From assembly GCF_910594005.1 (NCBI RefSeq), contig NC_057817.1, positions 29,923,001-29,987,000 on the forward strand: a stretch of DNA of 64,000 nucleotides. Direction: 5' to 3'. A program made the translations under genes and the position numbers. The notes beneath the pieces are model-generated. The model did no database searches, was not told where the DNA came from, and worked only from the letters and a program-made list of their open reading frames with translations. Source of the DNA: Cervus elaphus. Its lineage: Eukaryota > Chordata > Mammalia > Artiodactyla > Cervidae. Below are positions 42,664 through 54,600 of this stretch, one piece after another; positions within the stretch are counted from its first letter, which is position 1, and every line of letters starts with the position of its first letter.

Positions 42664-45600
42664 ATGGAGAAAGATAAACCCCCACAGTTGGTGACCCCTG
42701 CGTCAGTGAAAGCCATCATCTCAAGGATTGAGGCTGCCCAGTTAACTCGAGCTCAGGAGGTAACCCCTGAGATGAAAATGCCACCTTTCTGTTGGGATCT
42801 GATGGGGATGCCAGGGACTAATGCTAGATTTGGGCAAGATTCCAGCTCTGGGCCCTTGTGGGTCCTAGGATCCTCAGCAAGCTGGGTTTATGGATAGCTT
42901 AGTGCAAAATATTCACCTCCTAGATTGGCCTCTGGAGGGTGAGCTGGAATCAAACCATGCCCCCTTAGGCTAGCGATGGGTCCAGGAAGAGGACAGCCCA
43001 AGGGAAGCCCTAGGATGGCCCTGAGACCATGGTGGTGGGCCCTACCAGGGCAGAGGGGGCCCAGAGTTCATGATTTTAGGTCTGTTCTTGGCAACCTATC
43101 AGAATTTCCCCAAGTTGAGTCCTAGAAACTCACAGGGAAATAGCCAAAGATTCTAATCATCCTGCACACGAGCATCTAGTGCATTTTTTAATGGGAACCT
43201 CTGATCCTTGCTTCCCTTGTGGCTCAGTTGGTAAAGAATCTGCCTGCAATGTAGGAGACCCAGGTTCGATCCTTGGGTGGGGAAGAGCCCCTGGAGAAGG
43301 GAAAGGCTACCCACTCCAGTATTCTTGCCTGGAGAATTCCATGAACTGTATATAGTCCATGGGGTTGCGAAGAATCAGACACAACTGACCGACTTTCACT
43401 TTCACTTTTCTGATCCTTGGGTTTCTTGGGGCCTCATTTTTCTAGTCTGTTGCCTCTGGATCCTTGTGAGAAGAGATGTCCAGAAGTCCCTGGCAAATTC
43501 TGAAATTCTGAAGAAATGTTCACTGTGGATTTTTAGTATTCTCTCTCTGACCTGGTCTTAATAATTGAAATGAGAGTAATTAAAGCTAACACTTACTTTA
43601 TGTGCCAGGTGCTGACCTAAGTGCTTTACAAATACTGGCTCATTTAATCTTTAGTAAAACTCTGTGACATAGTTATTATAATGATCGCCACTTTACAAGT
43701 AAGAAAACTGAGGCCCCGAGAGGTTAACCGCCTTGTCTAAGGTCACATGACTAGGACATGGCATCTGGTGCCAGAGTTTACATTCCTAAACACTACAATC
43801 TGCTGCTTCCCGTGTAGAATATTTCTTCCCAGCTCTCAGAAATCTTGGACAATGTCAACTGTGTCATCAACCGCTTCCAGGAAGAATTAGGATATGATTT
43901 AAAAAAAAAGGCGAAACCTCCCCAGCCAGAGCAAAAGGGCAAGAACAGATTCATCTTGCTGGAGAAAATTTCCTCCTTCTCCAAAGATGCTAAGACTAAA
44001 GAGAAGCACTTGTATGAAATTCTTCACTGGCTAGGTGACTGGGGTGAGTTTGCAGGCTGGGTGCAGTCCTAAGGGTGGTTCCTTCCCCTAGTGACTCTGG
44101 TTCCAGCTCACTCAACCTCCTCCTTTCCCCATCCTAGGTCAGCCTTTGCTGGGAGGGAAGGGCAGGGTGGTGGGTGCAGAAGGCGCAAAGGACACATCAC
44201 AGTGCCTCTCCAGTGAGAATGTCTCCCACTCATGACATAGCACATCACCTCTACTCCCTAGAGAGGCAAATGTGTTATTGTCCAAAAGATAACAGATTGT
44301 GACATTAGATGCCTATGTGATGAAGCCTAAGTCATGGGTTCATTATTACATCTCATTTTTTAGCAAGACAGAAACTAAATGCAAACTCACACTGTTTTCT
44401 TTTTCCAGCTTTATTGAGATATAATTGACAAACAACATTGTATAAATGTAAAGTGTACATGTGATTATTTTATACATATATGTATATGTATGCAGTGAAA
44501 TGATTATCACAATAACACATCACCTCACAGCTACCCTTTTTTTGTGTGTATGGTAAGAACATTTGAGATCCTCTCTCTTAGCAAATTTCAGATATTGGAC
44601 ATTGCAGGTTTAGTTCCAGACCACCACAATAAAGTAACTATCACAATAAAATGAATCATAAGAATTTTTTAGTTTCCTAGTGCATATAAAAGTTATGTTT
44701 TTATTATACTGTAGTCTATTAAGTGTACAATAGCATTGTATCTAAGAAAACAATGTACATACCTTAATTGAAAATACTTTATTGCTAAAAAATGCTAACC
44801 ATCATCTGACCATGCAGGGTTTCCACAAACCTTCAGTTTTTAAAAAATGCAACATTTGCAAAGAGCAATAAAACAAGATGTGCCTGTATACAATACAGTG
44901 TTAACTGTAGTCACCATGCTGTATATTAGATCCCCAGAACTCATTCATCTTATAATTGAAAGTTTGTACCTTTAACCAACATCTCCCCATTTCTCTCACT
45001 TCTTAGCCTCTGATAACTACCAATTTACTCTCTGTCAGTTCAGCATTTTTTGATTTCCATTTCCCTGTCTGATTTATTTCACTTAGTGTAATACCCTCAA
45101 GGTCCATTCATATTGTCACAAGTGGCAGGATTTCCTTCTTTGTTGTGACTTAATAATATAGACCTTCCTTAGCTTATGATGGGTGTACATCCCAATGACA
45201 CTATCGTAAGTTATAATACCATAAATCAAAAATGTACTTTAATACACCTAACCTTCCCTAGTGGCTCAGATGGTAAAGAATCTGCCTGCAACACAGGAGA
45301 CCTGGGTTCCATCCCTGGGTCGGGAAGATCCCCTGGAGAAGGGAATAGCTACCCACTCCAGCATTCTTGCCTGGAGAATTCCATGGACAGAGCAGCCTGG
45401 TAGGCTACAGTCCACGGAGTCCCAAAGAGTTGGACACAAGAGTGACTAGCACTTTCACTTTCACTTTAACCTACCAAACAGGTTAGCCTAGCCTACCTTA
45501 TTCAGAATACTTCCATTAGCTTATCACCTAACACAAAGCCTATTTTATGATAAAGTGTTGAATATTTCACATAATTTATTGAAGACGATACTGAAAGTGA

Positions 45601-48600
45601 AAAACAGGATGACTGTATGCATAGAGATGTTTGTAAATGTATTTGTTGTTTACTCCTGTGATTGTGTGGCTACTTAGAGCTGCAGTTTGCTGTTAGTGCC
45701 AGCATCATGAGAGTATCATACCATATGTGGATAGCATGGAAAAGATAAAAATTCAAAGATTTCTACTGAATGCATGTTACTTTCACATTGTAAAGTCAAA
45801 AAGTCATAAGTTGGGGACTATCTGTATTTCATTACATATACCACATTTTCATTATCCGTTCATCCATTGACTGACACTTAGGTTGTTTCCATGCCTTGAC
45901 TCTTGTAACATGGGCTTCACTGAACATGGGCATGCAGATATCTCTTGGAGACAGTGATTTTGTTTCCTATGGTTATATACCCAGAAGTAGGATTGCTGGA
46001 TTATATGGTAATTCTATTTTAAATTTTTTGAGGAACCTCCATACTGTTTTCCAAAATGGTTATACCAAGTTACACTCCCACAAACAGTGCACAAGGGCCC
46101 CTTTTCTTCGTGTCCTCACCAATACTTGTTATCTCGTATCTTTTACATAATCGCCATCCTAACAGGTCTGAGGTAATATCTCATTGTGACTTTGATTTGC
46201 ATTTCCCTGATGATTAGTGATGTTAAACACCTTTTCATATACCCATTGGCTATTTGTTTATCTTCTTTACAAAAATATCTATTCATATCCTTTGTCCATT
46301 TTTTAATGTTTAAATGTTTATTTATTTGACTGCATAGGGATTTTGCTGTGTTATGCAGGCTCCATAGGTGGGCCTTTCAGGCTTAGTTGTTCTGAGGCAT
46401 GTGGGATCTTAGTTCCCTGACCAGAGATTGAACCCGCATTTTGCAGGGTGGATTTTTAGTCACTGGACTACCAGGGAAGTCGCCTTTGTCCATTTCTAAT
46501 CAGATTATTTGTTTTGTTTTGCTCTTGAGTTGTGTGAGTTTCTTAGATATTTTGGATATTAACCCTTTTTTAGATATATGGTTTGTATATATTTTCTTCC
46601 ATTCTGTAGGTTGAGCCTTTTCACTTTGTTGATCATTTCTTTTACTGTACATAAACTTTTGTAGTGTGATGTAGTTCCACTTATTTATTTTTGCTTTTGT
46701 TGCCTTGCTTTTGATGTCATATCCAAAAAAAATAATAATAATTGCCAAGATGAATATCAAGTTTTTTCCCTAAGTTTTCTTCTAGGAGTTTTATGGTTTG
46801 GGGGCTTATATTTAAGTTTAATTTCTTTCAAGTTAATTTTTGTAAGTGGCATAAGACAGGAGTCCAATTTAATTTTTTTGCATGTGAATGTACAGGCTTA
46901 CCAGCACCACTTATTGAAGAGATTATCCTTTCTTCATTGAGTGTTCTTGGTTCCCTTGTCAAATATTAGCTGACTGTATATGCATGGATTTATTTTTGAG
47001 CTCTTGATTCTGTCCCATTTGTCTATGTGTCTGTTTTTATGTCAGTGCCACACTGTTTTGTTTCCTATAGCTTTGTCAGTTCAGTTCAGTCACTCAGCCA
47101 TGTCCGACTCTTTGTAACCACATGGACTACCGCACACCAGGCTTCCCTGTCCATCACCAACTCCCAGAGCTTGCTCAAACTCATCTCCATCGAGTTGGTG
47201 ATGCCATCACCATCTCATCCTCTGTCGTCCCCTTCTCCTCCTGCCTTCAGTCTTTCCCAGCATCAGGGTCTTTTCCAATGAGTCATTTCTTTGAATCAGA
47301 TGGCCACAGTATTGGAGTTTCAGCTTCAGCATCAGTCCTTCCAGTGAATATTCAAGACTGATTTCCTTGTAATATAGCTTAAAATCAGGTAGTGTGATGC
47401 CTCCAACTTTGTTTTTGTTTCTCAAGGGTGCTTTGGCTATTTGGGGTCTTTTGTGGTTCCATATGAATTTTAAGATTGTTCTCGTTAAGTGGAAAATGCT
47501 ACAGGATTTTGATAGAGATTGCACTGAATATATAGATGACCTTGGGTAGTATAGACATTTTAACAATATTAATTCTTTTGATCCATGAACATGGGTTATC
47601 TTTCCATTTATATGTGTTTTCTTCATTTTTTTTATTAATGTCTTATGGTTTTCACTGTAGAGATCTTTCACACACCCCCATTAAATTTATTCCTATGTAT
47701 TTTATTGTTTTGATGCTTTGTAAATGGGATTGTTTCCTTTATTGCTTTTTAAGATAATTAATTGTTAGTGTGTGGAAATGCAACTGACTTTTTTGTGTTG
47801 ATTTTAGGTCCTGCAACTTTATTGAATTTATTAGTTCTAATACTTTTTTTGGTGGAGCATACTAGCTATTTCATAGAGGAACTCAAGGGTGATATGCAAA
47901 GTACTGAATGGATACTAGGCCAAAGAGCACGGATGCCAGTTGTAAGCAACTGGTATAGCCATTTGGGTGTGGACCAGCTGCACGCAGCCCTGGAACCAGG
48001 TGCTACCCCTCTTAAGATCAGAACTATCCCATCAAGAGACCTCAGTCTGGTGTGAGATGTGGTGGATGCTGCAGTGTTGGAGGAAGATGGTATAAGCATA
48101 TGCTGTAACCCTCCTCACATTGCCCTGCTCCTGAGGAGTGCTCAGTTCAGTGGTTCTTCAGCTGCCTCCAGAAACTAAGCAGAGCTGTTGACTTCAGTTA
48201 ATTCATTTGATTGTCCAGATAGAATAAATAATTAGACTAGGCAATGAGCGTAGAAAAATAACAAGGCAGACACATGCCTGGCCTTGTAGTACAACAATAC
48301 AATTTAATATCTATGCATATTTTCTACATGGCAGGTCTCATGTTAATCATTTCACTTGTATTATTTCATTTAATCCATACCCAACCCTTTTTTGGCAAGG
48401 ATACTAAGGCTCAGGGCAATAAGTGATTTGCCCAACATCATACAGCTAATAAGAGGTTTAACTAATTTAACCTCAAAGCCTGCTGGGGTTACCCCCATGC
48501 TAGGGCTGTTTGGGGCTCCCTAGAGGACAGATTGTTATCAGCCTGAACGTCCCACTCTCTCTCAGGTGACAGCCTGACCTATGAGGTCAAGAACAGGAAG

Positions 48601-51600
48601 AGTGAGGAGGAACAGGAAGCCCTGGATGAATGGATCGAGGTGATGGAAAAGGTGTTACCTCTCTCCCTCATAGCCACCAAAGGAGGCATCGAGTCTCTCA
48701 TTTCCCTTTGCTCCACCCTCATTGAAGGACAAAGGAAAGGGGCACAAAGTAGGTACTGGGAACAGCATGATAAAAATAACTCTACTCCAGGGAAATATGG
48801 AGGATCAGGAGTGTGTTGAATTGAGTTGAACTGGATCAAATAGGTTCAGACCCTCTGGTAGGTGTAGGTCCACCCTACAGGTGCTGTGGAGCTGACAGAC
48901 CCTGACAGGTAAGCTCTGAGCCCAGCAGAGTCCTCTCCTGACAGTATCTCCCCTGGCCTCATATAATGCCCCAGCTCCTTATTACCAAAGCCCTAAGAGG
49001 GTTGGATGGGAATGTGGCCAAGCAGGATCTGGAGAATCAGTATAATCCTTGGATCCACGGGAGCTTATTGTGTTTGTTCTCTCTACCTCTCCTAGTGTCC
49101 AAACATACCTTCTGGCAGGACTGGCAGGAACAGAGCCCAAAAAAAGCGATATCCTGCCCTCAGCCCCTGAGCCCAGAGCAGATGCTGCAGGACAAGCACA
49201 CTACCTGCATAAAGGTCTCCGAGGTGAAGTCCATGTTACAGGAGCTCCTGGACTCCACCATGTTCAACCAGGGGGAGGTTAGGGCCATCAGGTACATGTC
49301 TGCTGTCGTGGAGAACCTCAATAACGCCTTGATCCTCCAGCACAAGGAGAACAGGAGCCTGGAGGCCAAATACAGGCACCTGAAAATAGAGATGACCAAA
49401 GAACTCAGCAACCAGAAGCTGTACTTCCAGAAGTCCTTCCAGGTCCTCGAGAGTAAGAGAGATGCCCTACTAAAGCAGATAGAAATTTTAGGGGGAAAGT
49501 ACCATGACCTGCTCCTGATAAAGCATGCCCTAGAGTTCCAGCTGAAGAAGACTCAGTCTGCTGGAGGTCAAGCAGAAGACTTAGTCAGGGTCTTGGTTGA
49601 GTTCCCAGACCCTGCCAAGAAAGAAGCCCTCCCAAAGAAAGACACAGTCATGGAGGAAACCCAACAGGAGCCCAAGAAGGAGGAGCAGTTTTCACCACAT
49701 TCCCCAAGCCCCATGGCCATGGCCTGGGACAGTGGTGCTATGCCTTCACCAGATCAGCCTCTTTCCACCATGACCATGGATTCAAGGATTGCAGATGTGT
49801 ACAGGAGCAAGGACGCTGAAAGTCTTCAGCCTGCGTTGCCATCCTCCATGGATCACATGTTTCCTAAGAAATGGGAAAGACTGTCAGCAGAAAGCCCAGG
49901 TGACAGAACCAAAGACCTGGGCTCCCAGGAAGTGGCCTGGGAGAAGGACGGACTCCAGATGAAGTCCAGTGTTCAGAAGCAGCTGTCCCTGGAGAGGTCG
50001 GAGAAGTTAGCCTTGGAGAGCAAGGCAGAGGCCAGGGAAGAGGAGCTCAGCTGGGAGAGGCGGAGGCAGCAGTGGCAGCAGGAGGAGGAGATGTGGCTGC
50101 AGCGGCAGGAAAGGTGGGCCCTGCTAGAGCGGGAGCACGAGGAGAAGCTGCGGCAGTGGGAGGTAGAGGAGGTGGCAAGGCAGCAGCAGCTGAGACTGGA
50201 CCAGGAGCCGAAGGGCCCATGGAGAGAGCTGGAGAAGCCGAGAGAGGACGCAGAGATGATCTTCGTGCCCATCAGTCGCTGGAGGGACTTGGAGGACGCG
50301 TCTTTGGCACCTCCCCCAAGCCGGGCCCAATCTGCTCGCCAAGGCAGGAGGCCACGTGTGCCCAGGTCCCCTAAGACCCAGCAGCCCACCCCCAGAAACC
50401 AGAGGTCCATGAGTTCAGCCGAGTTTACCCAGAAACCACAGGCCCACTGGCTTCCCATGAAGCCCAAGAAATCGGCCTCCTTTCCTGTCACAGGTACATC
50501 CCCGCGAAGGGTGACCCAGCCCCCTTTGCATACAGCCCCAGGAACTCTGAAGGAGAAGGTATACCATATAGACGTGAAGGCCCAGAGGAGGAATCTGCAG
50601 CTCCTGACAGAGGAGGATACTCTGGGGTTGCCCCACTATCTGCGCAGTAAGGCGCTGGAGCTCACCACCACCACCATGGAGCTGAATGGGCTCAAGCTAT
50701 GGTGCCTCTGCCACAAGTACATCTGCTACAGACACTTCCAGAGCCTCCGGTAAGTCTCCCCTGGCAACCATTGGCAACACACGAGTGGGCAGAGCCAAAA
50801 CCCAACGAGAAAGAAGGAGCATGGGGCATGGGGTGGGGAGAATCACCCAGGCCGGGACATGATGCCCCTGAGAGAGGGATTTGCACAGGACACCCAACCT
50901 CAGAGCCTTGGGCAACCCTGAGGTGTGGGAGGTGAGCACAGAACACTGTTCTCTCTCTTCCTGTTGTCCTACTGCCCTGTCCATCACCCGCCTACCACGC
51001 TCCCCCATTTGCCTTACTTCCTCTTCCTGTTTCCAGCCCAGCCCAAGGCTCCTTACCTGACAACACCTCACCTCTGCTCTCTGTTTTCCCCAGTTCTCAC
51101 ACACAGAGTCTTCCCTGGTTAACACAGAGCTAGGGGCCGGGAGGCAGCCCCTTCACCCACTAAATCACTTCCCTCCCTTCCCAGCCAAGACGTGATCAAC
51201 CATATACAAGTCGTGCGAGAAGCTGGGGCTTCCTACAAGGCCCAGAACCTCTTCCTCTTCCTGGAAAACGTGGACCACCTGCAGAAACTCCAGCTGCAGG
51301 TGTGGACAGACAAGCAGAAGGACCTGGAGGAGAAGCACCGAGAGTGCCTGAGCAGCATGGCGACTATATTCCCCAAGGTGGGCCTCCCACCTGGCAACCT
51401 TCCCAGGGGTCAGCACAGCCAGCAGGAATAGGGCCAGGATGGAGCCATGGGGCTGTGGAGGTGTACCTGGGGGCAGGAGAGCAGATGGGAAATAAGAGAG
51501 CAGATTAAAGCCTCTGAACCAGGAGGAGGGGAAGGCAGGGGGCAGTCTGAGTAGAAGGAAGACAAGTTTTCCAATCGCCATAAATGGGGGGAGAGCAAGA

Positions 51601-54600
51601 GAGGGAAGAAAGGGAAAGTCGCTCAGTTGTGTCCGACTGTTTGCGACCCCATGGACTGAATTGGACTATACAGTCCATGGAATTCTCCAGGCCAGAATAC
51701 TGGAGTCGGTAGCCTTTCCCTTCTCCAGGGGATCTGAGGGACCCTCAAAAAGAGCTGGAGGGGACTTCCCTGGCAGTCCAGCAGTTAAGACTCCGTGCTT
51801 GCAATGCAGGGGGCACAGGTTCGATCCCTGGCAGAGAAGCTAAGGTCCTACGTGCCACAAGTGTGTGTAGTGGCTCAGTCGTGTCTGACTCTTTGCGACC
51901 CTGTGGACTGTAGCCCACCAGGCTCTTCTGTCCATGGGATTCTCCAAGGTGTGGCCAAAAATAAATATATAAATTTAAAAAAGAAAAGAGCTAGAGAAGG
52001 GAGCCTCTTCTGCAGGGAAGGCAGCCAGAGCCTGCAGTCCAGCTCTGTGCTCAGATCCTCCTTCTCCCGTGGGTCTCCTTGTCCAGCTTCTATCAGATCT
52101 GGTTGCTCTCCTGGTTGCTCTCCAGGCTTGGTCACCGCTGTCTTCTTCACCCTCATGCTGGGGACTCCATTTACTCCTCTCTGGGGACAGCTCCCCTGCT
52201 TCCAATGCTGGGTCTCCCTTGTTTTAGTGGAGCACCTCCTCCAATCACTTCTTGACAAAGGGTTCCTGACAGGTAGAATCACTGAGACCCCAGTTGTCTG
52301 AAAATGTCTTCACTTAATATCTACCCTTAACTGTGGTTGGCAGCTTGCTTGTATAGAGAAGTCTAGGTCAGAATTCATTTTCTCTCAATTTTGAAGGCAC
52401 TGTTCATTGCCTTCCAGGTGTTGGCTTTGCTGTTGAGAGAGTCCAAAGTCATTCTGAGTCTTACTCTATTGGGTTTGACCTATTTTTATTCTCTAAGGAC
52501 TGCCTTCAGTTTCCTGACTCTTGCTGCCAAGGTCAGAAAAGCATCGAGCTCTGACATGGTCCACAGGAGGCTAGCTGATGGCTGGCAGTGACTCTGAATC
52601 TGCTAAGGTGGGCCCAGAGGTAACCCCCCTGAGTCCTGAGCAACAATGGTCAGAGTCTGAGGGAAGCAGTGTCCTGAGGAATTCAGCATTGGAAGTTGAG
52701 TCAAGGCAGTTGGAAGAACCTTGGCCATGGAGCTATCTCCCAACTCAGTTTCCTGTCTCCTTATACTAGTCTTGATCACCTCCTGTAGGTGTCTTGACTT
52801 GCTAAATTGGTTTTGAGGTTGAGAAGGAAAGGGACCATATATATAATTCTTTAGGTGGCTGTGAGGGTTCCCCCAGTCCCTTGCCCAGGGCCAGGGCAGA
52901 GGCTGAATGACTAGATACAGAGAGCATTCCAGACACAACCTGACCCATGTCATGAACCCTATGAGTCTTCACAGTTCTAGCTGCTCTAACTTCCTTTAGT
53001 TTCTTACTTGCTGTTTTTCCCTTTGTCCGGATTCTCCACAACAAAGGAGAAAACAGGAACTAAACCAGCAAATTGCAATTCAAGGCATTTCTAGGAAATA
53101 TGATACACTGAAGTCCCAGAGGGTCTCTAGTTAGAGGGATTCCCTGGGCCTCCCCCTTTCTGCTCAACCCCAAATCAGGCAGTAGTTGTGTTGGGCTGTG
53201 TTCAGCCACTCAGTCGTGTCCAACTCTTTGTGACTCCATGGACTATAGCCCACCAGGATCTTCTGTCCTTGGAATTTTCCAGGCAAGAATACTGGAGTGG
53301 GTAAACCTCCCCTCCTCCAGGGGATCTTTCTGACCCAGGGATCGAACCTGTGTCTCTTGCGTCTCCTGCATTGGCAGGTAGATTCTTTAAAAAGAGGATA
53401 AATTCCTGTCTCTCTGATGATGCCTCTCTGTTGGTTTCTCTTAGCTCCAGAAGGAGTGGGACATTAACCTGCACACCCCTGTGGTCATCTCCCCGAAGTC
53501 AAGGAAAAGCAAGCCTCCTCCATTCCTACTGCGGCACATCCACTCCAGCAGCCCCTTCTGCAAGAGATCCCAGGAGCTCTTTAAGACCAAGCACCAGCCA
53601 CGTGTGCCCCAGCAGATGGCCCGGTAGGTGCACGGAAGCTGGGGGCAGCCGGCTGGGTGAGTGGGGAATCAGGGAGCAGGGGTGACCAGACTGGGGAGGG
53701 GACCAGAAGCTCAGTGAAGGCACAGACAAGCAAAGCTCAACCATGAGTTGCAAGGAGCCCAGCTTCTCAGCTGCCCTGTCCAGTTCTGGTCATTGGCCCA
53801 GATGAGGGTGTGTGGGTGTGTGTGGTATGTGGGCTTCAAGAGCCAGCCCAATCAAGTAGGTTTCAAACTATGCAACTGAGAGACTCCTGGGACCCACAGC
53901 TGAGAACTCACAACCATTTCTACCCCAAGCATTGGTCAGTTCATAAAAATAAACTTGAGCCTTCCCACCCTGTGACCGCTGGGCTCAAAGAGAGACACTG
54001 TGAGCCACACCTCAACCATCCTAGTGTGGCCGGTTCAGGGCTTCAGCCCCGGGGCATGTCTCGGAGGAACAGGGGCTACCTCGGCAGCCTTTTCCAGTAG
54101 CTCCTCAACCAGAGGAGACTCTGGGAGGTGAGACTGAGAGTTGGGAAGGGAAGAGATGTGGCGCGGAGGATGGTGACAGCTATCTAAGGAGGGAAGAAAA
54201 CCCTGGAGAGCTTGTTGCTCCCCATTGTCTCCCTTTCTGTAAGTCTAACTTCATCTCTTTTTGCACTTTCCACCTTCACACCCCAGCCAACAGGGGAACC
54301 AGATGGAGGCCATGTGGAAGACTGATGTGGCTGCCTCCAGTTACCCCATAGAAAAGAAGACCCCCACCAGCCTGTCCTGGGACCAGCTAGGAGGCTTCCC
54401 AGACATTCCCCGCCTGTTGGCATTGGATGTGCAGTCCTCCTTCCATAAAAGCTTGATGTCCCTCAAGGCCCGGTAAGGTGCAAGGCCGGATGGTCAATCT
54501 GGATTCAGGGACACCCGCCCATCAAGGGCAGGGGCCAGAGTAAACACTCCCTGTGTCCAACCGCCCAACAGATATCTTTCCAAACATTAATAATGACTCA

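Larger units (their letters stand above)
44397..47860 (-). mobile_element. L1 LINE antisense in FAM186B intron 2, with nested insertions
   Basis: Continuous reversed L1 text from 3' UTR (44397, 'ccagctttattgagatataa') through ORF2 to about 47860. L1 resumes after each insertion: 'gcaaatttca' / 'gtatacaatacagtgttaac', 'ccatatagctttg'-type text to 47074 and 'taatatagcttaaaatcagg' at 47370. The insertions are listed separately. Coding capacity is lost. Confidence 0.88.

Noticed and set aside
48966..50753. 595-codon frame starting at ATG 48966 as a complete gene
   Set aside because: The part before 49096 is intron. Homology to FAM186B starts at the acceptor, and the end runs past the donor at 50749. 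It is the large FAM186B exon with chance extension.
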